Source of the DNA: Chitinophagales bacterium
Lineage (GTDB): Bacteria; Bacteroidota; Bacteroidia; Chitinophagales; JADJOU01
DNA: 64,000 nt
Reading direction: 5' to 3'
NCBI GenBank assembly: GCA_030832185.1
Contig: JAURJQ010000013.1
Span: forward strand, 1 to 64,000
The notes below the pieces were generated by a model. The model ran no database searches and had not been told where the DNA came from. It saw only the letters and a program-made list of their open reading frames with translations. Position 1 is the stretch's first letter. Each line of letters opens with the position of its first letter. Positions 23,391 to 33,564 of this stretch are shown here, piece by piece. The translations under genes were made by a program, and so were the position numbers.

Positions 23391-24743
23391 TTAATTATCT
23401 TCAAATTCTTTTATACTAGCTTCATCTAGCAGAAATGAACCAATTTTTGTCTGAATTTTGTCCAGCCAACTTAGATTTTTAGTTTTAGTCTCTATCGGTT
23501 GTTCATATTCTTTAGTTTCTTGCTGGTCTATTGCTTTTGTATTAGTCTCCATCTTTTCTAGTTTTTCATAGATATAATCTTCTGAGTTATCAGCGGCTAA
23601 TAAGGCAAGGCCAATACTGGTAGCATATATGGTTTGAGCATAAGACTTATCTTGAAGATTGGATAATCTACTTATAGGTAAGCCTATCTGTGCATGGTAT
23701 CCAGTAAATTGCTCAACATAGTTCTTCAAATTAGGAATCATAGCTCCACCGCCAGTGACTACAATACCAGCATTCAATTTATTTTTATAGTAGGAAGAAG
23801 CTATCTCATTTTTAACTTGATTGAATATTTGTTCTAGACAGGCATTAACTAATCTGCAGTAGTATCTTTGTTGAATCTGCACTGGTGGTAATCCTGTCAG
23901 ATTATTTACTGTCAAAATTTTATTTTCAGGTATGTGCTGAAAAAGTGCACTTGTAGCATTTGAATTCTCTTTGAGTTTTTTGGCAGATTCATAGCGCAGT
24001 TTCAGTTTACTCTGTATCATCTGTGTGATATATTCTCCGGCATAGGGAAAAATAGCGGTATGACGAATAATACCTTTCGTGAAAATAGCTATATCGGTAG
24101 TTCCACCACCTATGTCAATAAGGCATACACCTTCTTCCATTTGTTCATTGGTAAGCACTGCAGAGGCAGAAGCTAAAGGCTCTAAGTCGAAATCTATCAA
24201 TTCTAGACCAGCCATCTCTACACTCATCTCTATACTGCGCGTTGAACTCACATTGCCAGTAATTACGTGCCAGCTAGCCTCTAGACGATTGCCCATTACA
24301 CCTATAGGATTATTTTTTATTGGCACTTTCTGGTCTACATAAAACTCTTGTGCTTGATAGCTTATGATTTGTTCACCAGGTTCATTATTTAGATTTTTCA
24401 CCTGCTCTTCCAGTTGTTTTACATCTTCTAAGTCTATGAGTTTAGAAGAGTTTGATCTTGTGTATCCTAGTTTATATACATTAGATTTCACATGGGCACC
24501 AGCTATTCCGACGAATACTTTTTTAATTTCTACTCCAGTTTTAGCAGATGCCTTAGCACAGGCAGCTTGAATATCCTCTGCCGTATCACGAATATTTCGA
24601 ACTTCGCCATCTTGCACTCCTCTCGATGGCACAACTCCTGAGCCGAGAATCTCAATTTTCTTACCCTCAACTTTTTGCGCTACTATGCAGCAGATTTTGG
24701 TGGTACCGATGTCCAGTCCTACTATAATTTTTCCTTTATTCAT
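23391..24743 (-). CDS. ftsA: Cell division protein FtsA
   Basis: FtsA is the actin-like ATPase that ties FtsZ to the inner membrane. The 450-residue protein has the phosphate-binding loop GLDIGTTKICCIVA (near 10-23), the second phosphate loop VCLIDIGGGTTDIAIF (near 205-220), and the adenosine segment VVTGGGAMIPNL (near 350). The SHS2/1C subdomain lies between about 85 and 165. The C-terminal tail (WLDKIQTKIGSFL) could be the amphipathic membrane-targeting helix, though about 15 residues follow it. It sits 35 bases after ftsQ in the dcw cluster. Confidence 0.97.
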   Translation of the reverse strand: MNKGKIIVGLDIGTTKICCIVAQKVEGKKIEILGSGVVPSRGVQDGEVRNIRDTAEDIQAACAKASAKTGVEIKKVFVGIAGAHVKSNVYKLGYTRSNSSKLIDLEDVKQLEEQVKNLNNEPGEQIISYQAQEFYVDQKVPIKNNPIGVMGNRLEASWHVITGNVSSTRSIEMSVEMAGLELIDFDLEPLASASAVLTNEQMEEGVCLIDIGGGTTDIAIFTKGIIRHTAIFPYAGEYITQMIQSKLKLRYESAKKLKENSNATSALFQHIPENKILTVNNLTGLPPVQIQQRYYCRLVNACLEQIFNQVKNEIASSYYKNKLNAGIVVTGGGAMIPNLKNYVEQFTGYHAQIGLPISRLSNLQDKSYAQTIYATSIGLALLAADNSEDYIYEKLEKMETNTKAIDQQETKEYEQPIETKTKNLSWLDKIQTKIGSFLLDEASIKEFEDN

Positions 24744-24778
24744 TTTTCTTATGTGCTTTTATATTCAATTTTTTCCCC

Positions 24779-25555
24779 TTACATTTTTTTCCTTGCTACT
24801 ACTTGCTGGCTATACTGAAAATCCAATTCAGAATAACTAGCTAAATCATGACACCGAACTATAGTCTTAAAAAAGGCGTTTACTTTATTCATTTTTTGTT
24901 CGAACTTATCATCTACATATCCTATTTTTATTATGGGTTCACTAAAGAGAAAAACCAAATCAATTTTCCCATTTTCGTTTATGTATATCTGCTCAGTAGC
25001 ATCTTTCCATACTGAATTTTTTTCCAAGTAGTTCAGTAGTTTTGTGAGCGACTGTTTCACAAAACTGTCCATTTTGGATTCTGGTTGGGTTATATTCCGG
25101 ACTCTACCAGACACATGAACTATTCGCTTAGAGCATTTATTACTCAGAGACATTTTATCCCAATCCTTAGATAGGTAGTAAGCTCCAGTTTCACAATTTA
25201 TCCTAGCAATTGGCTTTTTTGGCTCTAGTACCACATTTATATTATCTTGGTTATCTAGATATAGTTCTGCCTTTTCTACATATTCATTTTGTCGTACACC
25301 ATTTTCTATGAGATTAAATTTTATATTGGAAAGTTTTTGACCCTGCCAGGCAGGATCTGCTTGATTCACTTCCTTCATTACATCTCTAGAATCTATAAAA
25401 CCTAGATTTTGATCATTCTTAAATCTAATTTTTATGTTTTGGCATCGTGCAGTATTCCTCTTTTCTATACCTGCTATCGATATCACAAAAAATAAAGCAA
25501 TCATACCTCCCCATGATGCTAATTTTAGACTAAGAAGAAGCTTCGTTCTGTTCAT
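24779..25555 (-). CDS. ftsQ: Cell division protein FtsQ
   Basis: FtsQ recruits and holds FtsL and partners at the divisome. The 258-residue protein has a short basic cytoplasmic start, one membrane helix (about 9-28), a POTRA-like region (about 40-110) and an FtsQ-type beta domain. Sequence is weakly conserved in this family; the call rests on topology, length and its place between murC and ftsA. Its ATG overlaps the murC stop by 4 bases, which suggests coupled translation. Confidence 0.9.
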   Translation of the reverse strand: MNRTKLLLSLKLASWGGMIALFFVISIAGIEKRNTARCQNIKIRFKNDQNLGFIDSRDVMKEVNQADPAWQGQKLSNIKFNLIENGVRQNEYVEKAELYLDNQDNINVVLEPKKPIARINCETGAYYLSKDWDKMSLSNKCSKRIVHVSGRVRNITQPESKMDSFVKQSLTKLLNYLEKNSVWKDATEQIYINENGKIDLVFLFSEPIIKIGYVDDKFEQKMNKVNAFFKTIVRCHDLASYSELDFQYSQQVVARKKM

Positions 25556-26889
25556 TTCGTACTCAGATAATTTTTAATATCAGAAATACAGCCGCTTATA
25601 TCACCTGCTCCTATTGTTAAAATTACGTCAAAATTACAGCCATTTATAGTAGTGATAAGGTCTGTTTTATCCACAACTTTCACGTTAGTTTTCATCTTTT
25701 CAGACACTATATGGGAGGTGACTCCATTAATTGGTAATTCTCTAGCTGGATAGAGGGGAAGTAAAATGACTTCATCTGATAGATCAAGGGAGCGGGCAAA
25801 GTCAACGCATAAATCCTTTGTTCTAGAGTATAAATGTGGCTGAAATATGCTTAGTATTCTTTTGTCTGGAAAGATCTCTTTCACGCTAGATACAAGGGCT
25901 TCAATCTCTGCAGGATGATGAGCATAGTCATCTATATATACATATTTTTCATTCTGAAATATGACCTCGAATCTACGCTTTATCCCTTTAAATTTTTCTA
26001 TAGCACTGACCATTTTATCTAAAGATATTCCCATTGTTAAACCTACTGAAATAGCAGCCAATGCGTTCTCAATATTGTGCCTACCATTGTAGTTTAATTT
26101 GAACACTTCCTCGCTATCATTAATAGAAAAGGTTGAATGTGTAGGATAAATTTTAAGTCCAGTAGCTTTATAGTCGCCTTTCTGGAAGCCATATATTTTT
26201 TTCTTTCCTCTAATTAATATTTCATCAATGACTTTTTCGTTATGAATTAGAATACCTATATCATCTAATTTTTTTAAAAATTCAAGAAAAGAAATCACTA
26301 TATTTTCTCTTGTACCATATATATCTAGGTGGTCTGTGTCAATGGATGTAAGTACAATTATATTCGGAGATAAGGTCATAAATGAACGATCAAATTCATC
26401 CGCTTCTACCACAACTACATCACTTTTACCTTGCACATAATTACTATTAAAATTAACTGATACTCCACCTAAGAAAGCACTACAATCAATTCCACACTCT
26501 TTGAGTAAGAAAGCTATCATGGAACTGACAGTTGTCTTTCCGTGTGAACCAGATACAGCTATTGTGAAATTGTTTTCTGTTATCAGTCCAAGTGCTTGTG
26601 AACGTTTCATTAGTGGAATAGTACTCTGTTGAAAATAGTTCAAAAGAAAACTATCTTTAGGCATAGCAGGTGTATAGACGACGAGGTCAAAGGCATTTTC
26701 TATGCACTTAGCATTGTCGATAAAAGTGATTTTAGCACCTAAATCAGTCAAAGCAGCTGTCATGTCAGATGGTGTTTTATCATAACCATACACGTTTATT
26801 CCTTTTGCTATAAAGTATTTAGCCAAAGCAGACATACCAATACCACCAATCCCTAAAAATAAAATAGATTTTATATTATTCAGATTCAT
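25552..26889 (-). CDS. murC: UDP-N-acetylmuramate--L-alanine ligase
   Basis: MurC adds L-alanine to UDP-MurNAc with ATP, the first step of the peptide stem. The 445-residue protein has the N-terminal Rossmann loop GIGGIGMSALA (12-22), the ATP loop GSHGKTT (114-120), VVEADEFDRSF, and DDYAHHPAEI, all hallmarks of MurC. It overlaps both neighbours by 4 bases (murG upstream, ftsQ downstream), so it is tightly packed in the dcw operon. Confidence 0.97.
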   Translation of the reverse strand: MNLNNIKSILFLGIGGIGMSALAKYFIAKGINVYGYDKTPSDMTAALTDLGAKITFIDNAKCIENAFDLVVYTPAMPKDSFLLNYFQQSTIPLMKRSQALGLITENNFTIAVSGSHGKTTVSSMIAFLLKECGIDCSAFLGGVSVNFNSNYVQGKSDVVVVEADEFDRSFMTLSPNIIVLTSIDTDHLDIYGTRENIVISFLEFLKKLDDIGILIHNEKVIDEILIRGKKKIYGFQKGDYKATGLKIYPTHSTFSINDSEEVFKLNYNGRHNIENALAAISVGLTMGISLDKMVSAIEKFKGIKRRFEVIFQNEKYVYIDDYAHHPAEIEALVSSVKEIFPDKRILSIFQPHLYSRTKDLCVDFARSLDLSDEVILLPLYPARELPINGVTSHIVSEKMKTNVKVVDKTDLITTINGCNFDVILTIGAGDISGCISDIKNYLSTK

Positions 26890-27998
26890 GATATGGTGTA
26901 TTCTAGTTTAGATAATATTGTTTTAGCTATTTCAGAAGCGGCATGAGGCTTTGCTAACTTCAACATTTCTCTGCTCATCGCTTTCATTCGCTCTTCATCC
27001 TTGATAAGTTCGATTATGCTGTGCACTAGTTTCTCTTTACTTTCATCATCTTTGAGCATTATAGCAGCATTTCTTTTTACTAAGGCTTCTGCATTAGGTG
27101 TCTGATGGTCATCGGCTACATAAGGAGAGGGAATAACTATCGCAGGCTTTGCCATCATAAATAATTCGAATAAAACTCCGCCTGCTCTCGTCACTACTAG
27201 GTCGCAAACAGCATAGACCATTTTCATTTCATATATAAAATCATGAACTTTACAACGGTCATTTTCATAGTGCTTATAGTTCTCATAATGCGTTTTACCG
27301 GTATGCCATATAATTTGTATATCTTCGGCTAATAATAATTCTATTTTATCTGCAATAGCATCATTGATAGCTTTGGCTCCAAGACTGCCTCCAGTGATAA
27401 AGATGGTTTTTTTATTGGGATTTAATTTGAAAAAACGAAACGCTTCTTCACGAGATACTATATTTTCTAAAAAAGATTCTCTTATTGCATTTCCAGTATA
27501 AATGACATCTGAGTGGGTAAAGTATTTTTTGGACTCTTCATAGGATACAAAGATAGACTTAGCTGCGGAACTTAAAAATAAATTTGTTTTACCAGGTAGA
27601 GCATTTTGTTCTTGTATAAACGTAGGAATACCCATCCATTGAGCCATTTTCAATGTAGGAGCACTAGCATATCCACCTGTGCCTATGGCAGCATCAGGCT
27701 TAAATTTATTAATGATGCCCATGACTCTTATAAGACTTCTTAGAACCTTGAATGGCAATTGAATATTTTTTATGAAACTAGAAAGTGTAAAACCTCTTTG
27801 AAAACCAGCTATAGGGAGTCCAATAATTTCGTAGCCACAAGCAGGCACTTTTTCCATATCCATTCTGCCTTCAGCTCCCACAAATAGCACTTTTATATCC
27901 GCCTTCTTTTTAAGTGCTTCTATTATAGCGATAGCCGGGAATATGTGTCCGCCGGTGCCACCACCAGATACTAAAATTTTTAATTTTTTATTTCCCAT
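26886..27998 (-). CDS. murG: UDP-GlcNAc--lipid I GlcNAc transferase MurG
   Basis: MurG is the peripheral inner-membrane glycosyltransferase that turns lipid I into lipid II. From the ATG at 27998 it has 370 residues. It shows the N-terminal GGGTGGHIFPAIAI loop, AIGTGGYASAPTLKMA, the donor-site TGGSLGAKAIN and RAGGVLFELFMMAKPAIVIP. The frame extends 4 codons upstream to a GTG (28010), but the ATG gives the usual N-terminus. A 160-base gap with a palindrome and an octamer array separates it from ftsW. Confidence 0.96.
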   Translation of the reverse strand: MGNKKLKILVSGGGTGGHIFPAIAIIEALKKKADIKVLFVGAEGRMDMEKVPACGYEIIGLPIAGFQRGFTLSSFIKNIQLPFKVLRSLIRVMGIINKFKPDAAIGTGGYASAPTLKMAQWMGIPTFIQEQNALPGKTNLFLSSAAKSIFVSYEESKKYFTHSDVIYTGNAIRESFLENIVSREEAFRFFKLNPNKKTIFITGGSLGAKAINDAIADKIELLLAEDIQIIWHTGKTHYENYKHYENDRCKVHDFIYEMKMVYAVCDLVVTRAGGVLFELFMMAKPAIVIPSPYVADDHQTPNAEALVKRNAAIMLKDDESKEKLVHSIIELIKDEERMKAMSREMLKLAKPHAASEIAKTILSKLEYTIS

Positions 27999-28100
27999 TT
28001 TATATGCCACTAATTCACAAATAATTTTTATATCCCACTAAGACATAAAATTTCAATTGCCTCAACTCATTTTTGTAGACTTTCAATAATCTCACTCTCA

Positions 28101-28120
28101 ATCCCGATAGCTATCGGGAT
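28101..28120. repeat. Perfect 20-bp palindrome between ftsW and murG
   Basis: ATCCCGATAGCTATCGGGAT reads the same on both strands. It is GC-richer than its surroundings and lies in the only sizeable gap inside the murE-ftsZ part of the cluster. I recall similar CCCGATAGCTATCGGG words between genes of other Bacteroidota. No second copy in this window. It could be a protein site or an RNA hairpin; no T-tract follows. Confidence 0.8.
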
Positions 28121-28126
28121 AAATTG

Positions 28127-28174
28127 TTCCATTTTCAAATTTATCATCATATCATCTTATTATCACATCAAATT
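28127..28174. repeat. Octamer-phased intergenic array touching the ftsW stop
   Basis: Six consecutive 8-base words: TTCCATTT, TCAAATTT, ATCATCAT, ATCATCTT, ATTATCAC, ATCAAATT. The array ends on the last bases of ftsW. The first two words nearly repeat at 59145-59160 (TCTCATTT, TCAAATTG), so the two arrays look related. Confidence 0.55.
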
Positions 28175-29390
28175 ACACCACTCCTTTCAATTCCAATTCT
28201 AAGTTATCTATATAATTTTCTCTGCTAGGGCTTTTACCTAGTCCATCTTCTTGTACACTTCGGCTAACACTTAGTATAATACCTAGCGCCATAGCTATAA
28301 AAATAATACTGCTCCCTCCCATGCTTACTAGCGGTAAAGTGACTCCTGTAGCAGGCAATAATCCTATAGTGACTCCAATATTAAAAAAAGCTTGTATGAC
28401 AATACTCAATCCTAAGCCTAATGCTAATAGAGCGCCAAACGTATATGGACTTTTCATTACTAAAACAATCACTCTAAACATCAATGCGAGATATAAAAAA
28501 ATAAGAAATAGCCCTCCAAATAGACTCCACTCTTCTACCACTATCGCAAACACATAATCTGAAAATGCATTTGGTAAAAAATTTTTCTGGGTACTATTTC
28601 CTGGTCCTTTTGGCAGCCAGCCGCCTCTAGCTATAGCTATATTTGCTTGTTTTACCTGATAGGAAACATCTTTATAAGATTTTTTGGCGTCTGCAAAAGA
28701 TGTAATGCGTGATTTAGCTGTACTTAATCTCTTTATTAGAAATTCATCAGGGGCTTTGAGAACGAATAAGACTCCAAGGGCGATAAATACAAGACCAATA
28801 ATTATAGTCCCAAAAAAATGTAGATAGCGAACTCTACCGAGAAACATCATAACCAAGGCTGTGACCATTATCATGATAGAGGTAGAGATGTTATCTATAA
28901 ATACTAAAAATGCAATCAGTAATGTAACGCTCAGTGCAGGCAAAAATCCTTTTTTGAAATCACTGATTTCATTTTGATGCTTGCTGAGGTGTCTAGCTAG
29001 AAAAAGAATAAGTCCCAAACGCGCCAGATCGGATGCTTGGAAGGTCTGATTGATAAATGGAATTTGTATCCATCTACCTGCATCATTTACTTTAACTCCC
29101 ATAAAAGACGCATAGAGCAGGGCAAGAATACCAAGAGGTAGCATTACCTTGTAGAGTCCAGAGTAGTACTGGTAGGATATTTGATGCATGAACCACATGA
29201 ACCCATATGCGGCAATAATGAGCGCTAAATGCTTAAAGAGATAGACATGAATATCTTTATTATCCTTTACTGCCAGCAGAGAGGTGCTGCTATAAACTGT
29301 CATGATACTGAATAGCGTCAATAGGGTAACTATAATCCAAATGGATCGATCACCCTGAAATGTTTTTCCTATTTGACGGATGTAGCTCAT
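28173..29390 (-). CDS. ftsW: Lipid II polymerase FtsW (SEDS family)
   Basis: FtsW is the septal peptidoglycan glycosyltransferase that works with FtsI. The 405-residue protein has about ten membrane segments. SEDS landmarks include YSSTSLLAV near residue 33, GLYKVMLPLG, NDAGRWIQIPFINQTFQASDLARLGLILF, and VEEWSLFGGLFL near residue 283, followed by the GVTIGLLPATGVTLPLVSMGGSSI block. Position between murD and murG identifies it as FtsW rather than RodA. The C-terminus ends soon after the last helix. Confidence 0.95.
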   Translation of the reverse strand: MSYIRQIGKTFQGDRSIWIIVTLLTLFSIMTVYSSTSLLAVKDNKDIHVYLFKHLALIIAAYGFMWFMHQISYQYYSGLYKVMLPLGILALLYASFMGVKVNDAGRWIQIPFINQTFQASDLARLGLILFLARHLSKHQNEISDFKKGFLPALSVTLLIAFLVFIDNISTSIMIMVTALVMMFLGRVRYLHFFGTIIIGLVFIALGVLFVLKAPDEFLIKRLSTAKSRITSFADAKKSYKDVSYQVKQANIAIARGGWLPKGPGNSTQKNFLPNAFSDYVFAIVVEEWSLFGGLFLIFLYLALMFRVIVLVMKSPYTFGALLALGLGLSIVIQAFFNIGVTIGLLPATGVTLPLVSMGGSSIIFIAMALGIILSVSRSVQEDGLGKSPSRENYIDNLELELKGVV

Positions 29391-29411
29391 AACTATGTAA
29401 AGGATATAGAA

Positions 29412-30755
29412 TTATAAAAGTCTTACGTTCTCTTTAAATTGATCTCCTCTATCCTCATAGTTTTGAAATAAATCAAAGCTAGCGCAGCATGGCGAGAGTA
29501 AAACAGCATCCCCTTTCTCAGCCAGTTGTGATGCGGAACGCACGGCATCCCTCATATTGTCTGTACTGATGATTACATCTATTACTCCGCTGAATGCAGA
29601 TTGCAATTTCAGATTATCCTCTCCTAGACATACAAGAGCTTTTACTCGTTTTTTCACTAAAGACATTAGGACTTCATAGTCATTACCTTTGTCTACACCT
29701 CCGGCTATCCATATCACATCTTTCTCCATACTCTCTAGAGCATACCAGACAGAGTTGATATTTGTGGCCTTACTATCATTAATGTATTCTACTCCTTGAA
29801 TAGTGAGTACAGATTCCAATCTATGCGGGATAGATTTAAATGTCATGAATGCTTCTCGCAATACCTCGTCGCGAATTTCTTCATGTCTAGCGGCTAATCC
29901 TGCAGCTAGAGAATTGTACTGATTGTGTTTTCCTTTGATAGTTAATTCGTTTGAAAGCATACTGAAGGTGGTTTGTAAAATGTTTATGAATAATTTATTT
30001 TCTTTTGAGTAGGCGCCTTCCTCCGGTTCTTTTTGGAGAGAAAACGCAAATTTTCGCGCGAGTATTTCTGATGAATGAGTATCCATATATTTCATGGTTT
30101 CCTCGTCATCTGCACAGTAAATAAAAGCATCTGTGGCTGTTAAGTTTTTGGCAATCTTAAACTTTGAAGCTACATAGTTCTTCATTTCATAATTATATCT
30201 ATCTAAGTGGTCTGGAGTAATATTGAGTAGAATAGCAATATCACATTTGAATTCGTCTATATCATCTAATTGGAAACTACTAATCTCTAGAATGTAATAG
30301 TCCTTTGGATCTGTAGCTATCATGTAGGCGAAACTGATGCCTATATTCCCAGCCATTCCTACATTATGACTAGCAGATTTAAATATGTGATAGATTAGAT
30401 TTGTGGTAGTTGTTTTACCATTGCTTCCTGTTATCCCAATTATTTTCCCATCGCAATAAGGATAGGCAAATTCGATCTCGGAAACTATCTTAATCCCTTT
30501 GTTTCGTATTTTTTTTATGATGTCAGCACTATTAGATATACCAGGACTTTTCATAATCACATCTGCTGATAGTATGATATCTTCAGAGTGTTGATTTTGC
30601 TCATAAGATATGTGATAGTCTTTAAGCATAGTTTCATACTTAGTGGATATAGAACCAAAGTCTGACACAAAGACTTCGTATCCTTTTTGTAAAGCTAGTA
30701 TAGCACTGCCTACACCACTCTCTCCAGCTCCTAATATGACTATTTTCTTTTTCAC
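29412..30755 (-). CDS. murD: UDP-N-acetylmuramoylalanine--D-glutamate ligase
   Basis: MurD adds D-glutamate to UDP-MurNAc-L-Ala with ATP. The 447-residue protein shows the N-terminal VILGAGESGVGSAIL loop, the ATP-binding GITGSNGKTTTTNL (107-120), LNITPDHLDRY, YINDSKATNINSV and WIAGGVDKGNDY, all standard MurD motifs, plus LLSPCCASFDLFQNYEDRGD at the end. It lies between mraY (23 bases) and ftsW (21 bases). Confidence 0.97.
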   Translation of the reverse strand: MKKKIVILGAGESGVGSAILALQKGYEVFVSDFGSISTKYETMLKDYHISYEQNQHSEDIILSADVIMKSPGISNSADIIKKIRNKGIKIVSEIEFAYPYCDGKIIGITGSNGKTTTTNLIYHIFKSASHNVGMAGNIGISFAYMIATDPKDYYILEISSFQLDDIDEFKCDIAILLNITPDHLDRYNYEMKNYVASKFKIAKNLTATDAFIYCADDEETMKYMDTHSSEILARKFAFSLQKEPEEGAYSKENKLFINILQTTFSMLSNELTIKGKHNQYNSLAAGLAARHEEIRDEVLREAFMTFKSIPHRLESVLTIQGVEYINDSKATNINSVWYALESMEKDVIWIAGGVDKGNDYEVLMSLVKKRVKALVCLGEDNLKLQSAFSGVIDVIISTDNMRDAVRSASQLAEKGDAVLLSPCCASFDLFQNYEDRGDQFKENVRLL

Positions 30756-30778
30756 TTAGTTCTATGTTTCAATTAATT

Positions 30779-32074
30779 CTATCTAACTTTTAGCAATACA
30801 ATGGTGAGAATAGAGAGTAAAATTCCAATAATCCAAAATCTAGAAACAATTTTAGCTTCATGCATTCCTAGTTTTTGAAAGTGGTGGTGCAGAGGAGACA
30901 TTAAGAATATTCTTCTTCCTTCACCATATTTTTTCCGACTATATTTGAAGTAGGCTACTTGTATCACGACCGATAGATTTTCTATGAGAAATACACCACA
31001 CAGGATAGGAATTATTAACTCTTTACGAATAATGATGCAGATCGTAGCTATAATGCCACCAAGTGCTAGACTGCCAGTATCGCCCATGAATATTTGTGCT
31101 GGGTAAGAATTCCACCAAAGGAATCCTATACAGGCTGCCACAAAGGCTGATACGAAAATAACAAGCTCCCCTATGTTAGGTATATAGAGGATATTGAGGT
31201 AATCGGAGAAGATAATATTTCCCGTAAGGTAAGTTAGAATAGCTATGGTGACTCCTGTGATAGCAGATATACCGGTGCATAAACCGTCTATGCCGTCTGT
31301 AATGTTAGCTCCATTCGATACCGCAGTGATAATAAATATAAGTATAATAGAAAATGGAATGAAATAGTATAGTGGGTGGAAACCTAAAAACTCAAATACC
31401 TTGTCATAATTGAAATCATTTCCTTTAAGAAAAGGCATATTTGTCAATAGGGATTTGCTGTCATGTGAGTACCATAGGCCATTTCTTTCTTCTCCCTTGC
31501 CCTTGATGACCGAGTCTGCTATTTCTATTTTTACTGGATTGTATTGGTCATGAATTTTGCCATCGCTCAATGTGTAAACATATACTTTAGTTAAATCTCT
31601 TACCTTTATATCTGGATGAAAATACATCATAAGTGAGACAAAAATTCCAACCCCTATTTGACCTATTATTTTGAATCGACCAGAGAGCCCTTCTTTATTT
31701 TTTTTGAATACTTTAATATAATCATCTATAAACCCTATTCCTCCTAACCAGACAGAAACGATTAAAAGCATCCAGATATAAACGTTGGTTAGGTTGGCGA
31801 AGAGTAATGTAGGAATCACAATAGAGGCTAGAATTAAAATTCCTCCCATAGTAGGAGTTCCTTTTTTTTCTATCTGTCCATTTAGGCCTAAGTCCCGCAC
31901 AGTCTCACCAATTTGCTTCCTGCGAAGGAAATCTATAAATCGTTGACCATTGAAAATCATAAGGACAATACTGAGCAGCACCGCCATACTAGCGCGAAAA
32001 GACAAATACTGAAATAGATTCGCTCCAGGAACTTTCCAGTGTTCATTTAAATAAGTGAATAGATGGTATAACAT
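30779..32074 (-). CDS. mraY: Phospho-N-acetylmuramoyl-pentapeptide-transferase MraY
   Basis: MraY transfers phospho-MurNAc-pentapeptide to undecaprenyl phosphate, giving lipid I in the inner membrane. Motifs include [49 protein letters not shown] and the [15 protein letters not shown] loop, with about ten helices. At 431 residues it is about 70 longer than E. coli MraY. The excess is a loop of about 80 residues (roughly 160-240, including [20 protein letters not shown]), an insertion I associate with Bacteroidota MraY. It sits between murE (11 bases) and murD. Confidence 0.97.
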   Translation of the reverse strand: MLYHLFTYLNEHWKVPGANLFQYLSFRASMAVLLSIVLMIFNGQRFIDFLRRKQIGETVRDLGLNGQIEKKGTPTMGGILILASIVIPTLLFANLTNVYIWMLLIVSVWLGGIGFIDDYIKVFKKNKEGLSGRFKIIGQIGVGIFVSLMMYFHPDIKVRDLTKVYVYTLSDGKIHDQYNPVKIEIADSVIKGKGEERNGLWYSHDSKSLLTNMPFLKGNDFNYDKVFEFLGFHPLYYFIPFSIILIFIITAVSNGANITDGIDGLCTGISAITGVTIAILTYLTGNIIFSDYLNILYIPNIGELVIFVSAFVAACIGFLWWNSYPAQIFMGDTGSLALGGIIATICIIIRKELIIPILCGVFLIENLSVVIQVAYFKYSRKKYGEGRRIFLMSPLHHHFQKLGMHEAKIVSRFWIIGILLSILTIVLLKVR

Positions 32075-32085
32075 ATATTACTAGT

Positions 32086-33555
32086 TTATTCTTCTGTGAT
32101 GAGTTCTAAATTTTCTTTTAAGCATAACTTATCATCAAAAGGAAATTTCTCTCCCTTTATCTCTTGATATTTCTCATGTCCTTTTCCTACTAGAGCTATT
32201 ACATCTTCGCCAGAGGCTAATAAACATGCTGTTTTGACTGCCTCTGCTCTATCTATGACGACTAGTGTCTTTTTTATATCAGTGATATTCAATCCAGATT
32301 TCATTTCATCAATAATATCTTTTGGATTTTCATTGCGTGGATTGTCGGAAGTTAAAATGACTCTATCGCTATATTTTGCAGCTAATTTGGCCATAATTGG
32401 ACGCTTTTCCTTGTCTCTATTTCCTCCACAGCCTATTACGGTAATTAGTTTTCCTTCTTTATTGATTTTGCCTATTTCTACCAGCAATTTTTCTACAGCA
32501 TCAGGTGTATGAGCGTAGTCTACGATACCCTTTACTTTCGTATTTTTTACTAATACTAAATCTATTCGACCTTCTATTGGATCTAACTTTGAGAGTTGTA
32601 GCAATGCATCTTCTTTATTTATTCCCAATTCAATAGCTACTGCATAGCTGGTTAAAGCATTGTATGCATTGAATTCTCCGACTACCTTTAGGTGTATATC
32701 ATGATTTCCGATTTTCACAAGCATATGCTTCATACTTGCCTCTATGATTTTTATGGTATAATCCGCCATGTTATGCATGGCCATCGTCTTTCGTTTTGCT
32801 TTGGTATTTTGCTGCATCACTTTTCCGTTCTTATCATCTATATTAGAGATGGTAAATGCAGTATTTGGTAGGTTATCGAAAAATTTTTTCTTGGCTTGCA
32901 GGTAGTTTTGGAAAGTGAGGTGGTAATCAAGATGATCGTGGGTAATGTTGGTAAAAATTCCTCCTCGAAACTGAATACCCGCTATGCGGTCTTGATCTAT
33001 TGCATGGCTGCTAACCTCCATAAAGCAATAGCTACAACCTTTCTCTACCATATACTGCATCGATTTCTGAATAGAAACTGCATCTGGTGTGGTGTGGGTA
33101 GCCTGAATGATTTCTTCTCCTATTCGAATCTGTATAGTAGATAATAATCCAACCTTATAACCCAAACCAGTAAATAAATTAAATAGCATCGTAGCACAGG
33201 ATGTTTTTCCATTCGTACCTGTGATGCCAATTACTTGCAATTTTTCTGAAGGACGATCGTAGAAATTAGAAGCCATTTTCCCTAATGCATACTGACTATT
33301 CCTCACTTCTATATAAATAACTTCCTCCAACCTCACTTCAGGAATATGTTCGCATATAATAGTCTTAGCACCCATTTCTATGGCGGTATCGATGTATTTA
33401 TGCCCATCTACTTGCGTGCCTCTTGTAGCTACGAATAATGCATCGGGAACTACTGTTCGAGAATCGAAAACGATAGAGTTTACATATATATGGTCTAAGA
33501 TACCATTGCTTTTTAGTATTTCAAGACCTTCAATTATATCTGTTAGTTTTTTCAT
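32086..33555 (-). CDS. murE: UDP-MurNAc-L-Ala-D-Glu--meso-diaminopimelate ligase
   Basis: MurE adds the third stem residue. The 489-residue protein has the N-terminal SIVFDSRTVVPDALFVA block, ATP loop GITGTNGKTSC (110-120), FMEVSSHAIDQDRI, FTNITHDHLDYH and VDYAHTPDAVEKLL. The DNPR sequence (SDNPRNENP, near residue 405) is the motif of the diaminopimelate-specific enzymes rather than lysine ones, in line with asd in this window. It follows ftsI by 9 bases. Confidence 0.97.
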   Translation of the reverse strand: MKKLTDIIEGLEILKSNGILDHIYVNSIVFDSRTVVPDALFVATRGTQVDGHKYIDTAIEMGAKTIICEHIPEVRLEEVIYIEVRNSQYALGKMASNFYDRPSEKLQVIGITGTNGKTSCATMLFNLFTGLGYKVGLLSTIQIRIGEEIIQATHTTPDAVSIQKSMQYMVEKGCSYCFMEVSSHAIDQDRIAGIQFRGGIFTNITHDHLDYHLTFQNYLQAKKKFFDNLPNTAFTISNIDDKNGKVMQQNTKAKRKTMAMHNMADYTIKIIEASMKHMLVKIGNHDIHLKVVGEFNAYNALTSYAVAIELGINKEDALLQLSKLDPIEGRIDLVLVKNTKVKGIVDYAHTPDAVEKLLVEIGKINKEGKLITVIGCGGNRDKEKRPIMAKLAAKYSDRVILTSDNPRNENPKDIIDEMKSGLNITDIKKTLVVIDRAEAVKTACLLASGEDVIALVGKGHEKYQEIKGEKFPFDDKLCLKENLELITEE

Positions 33556-33564
33556 TTAGTTTTT

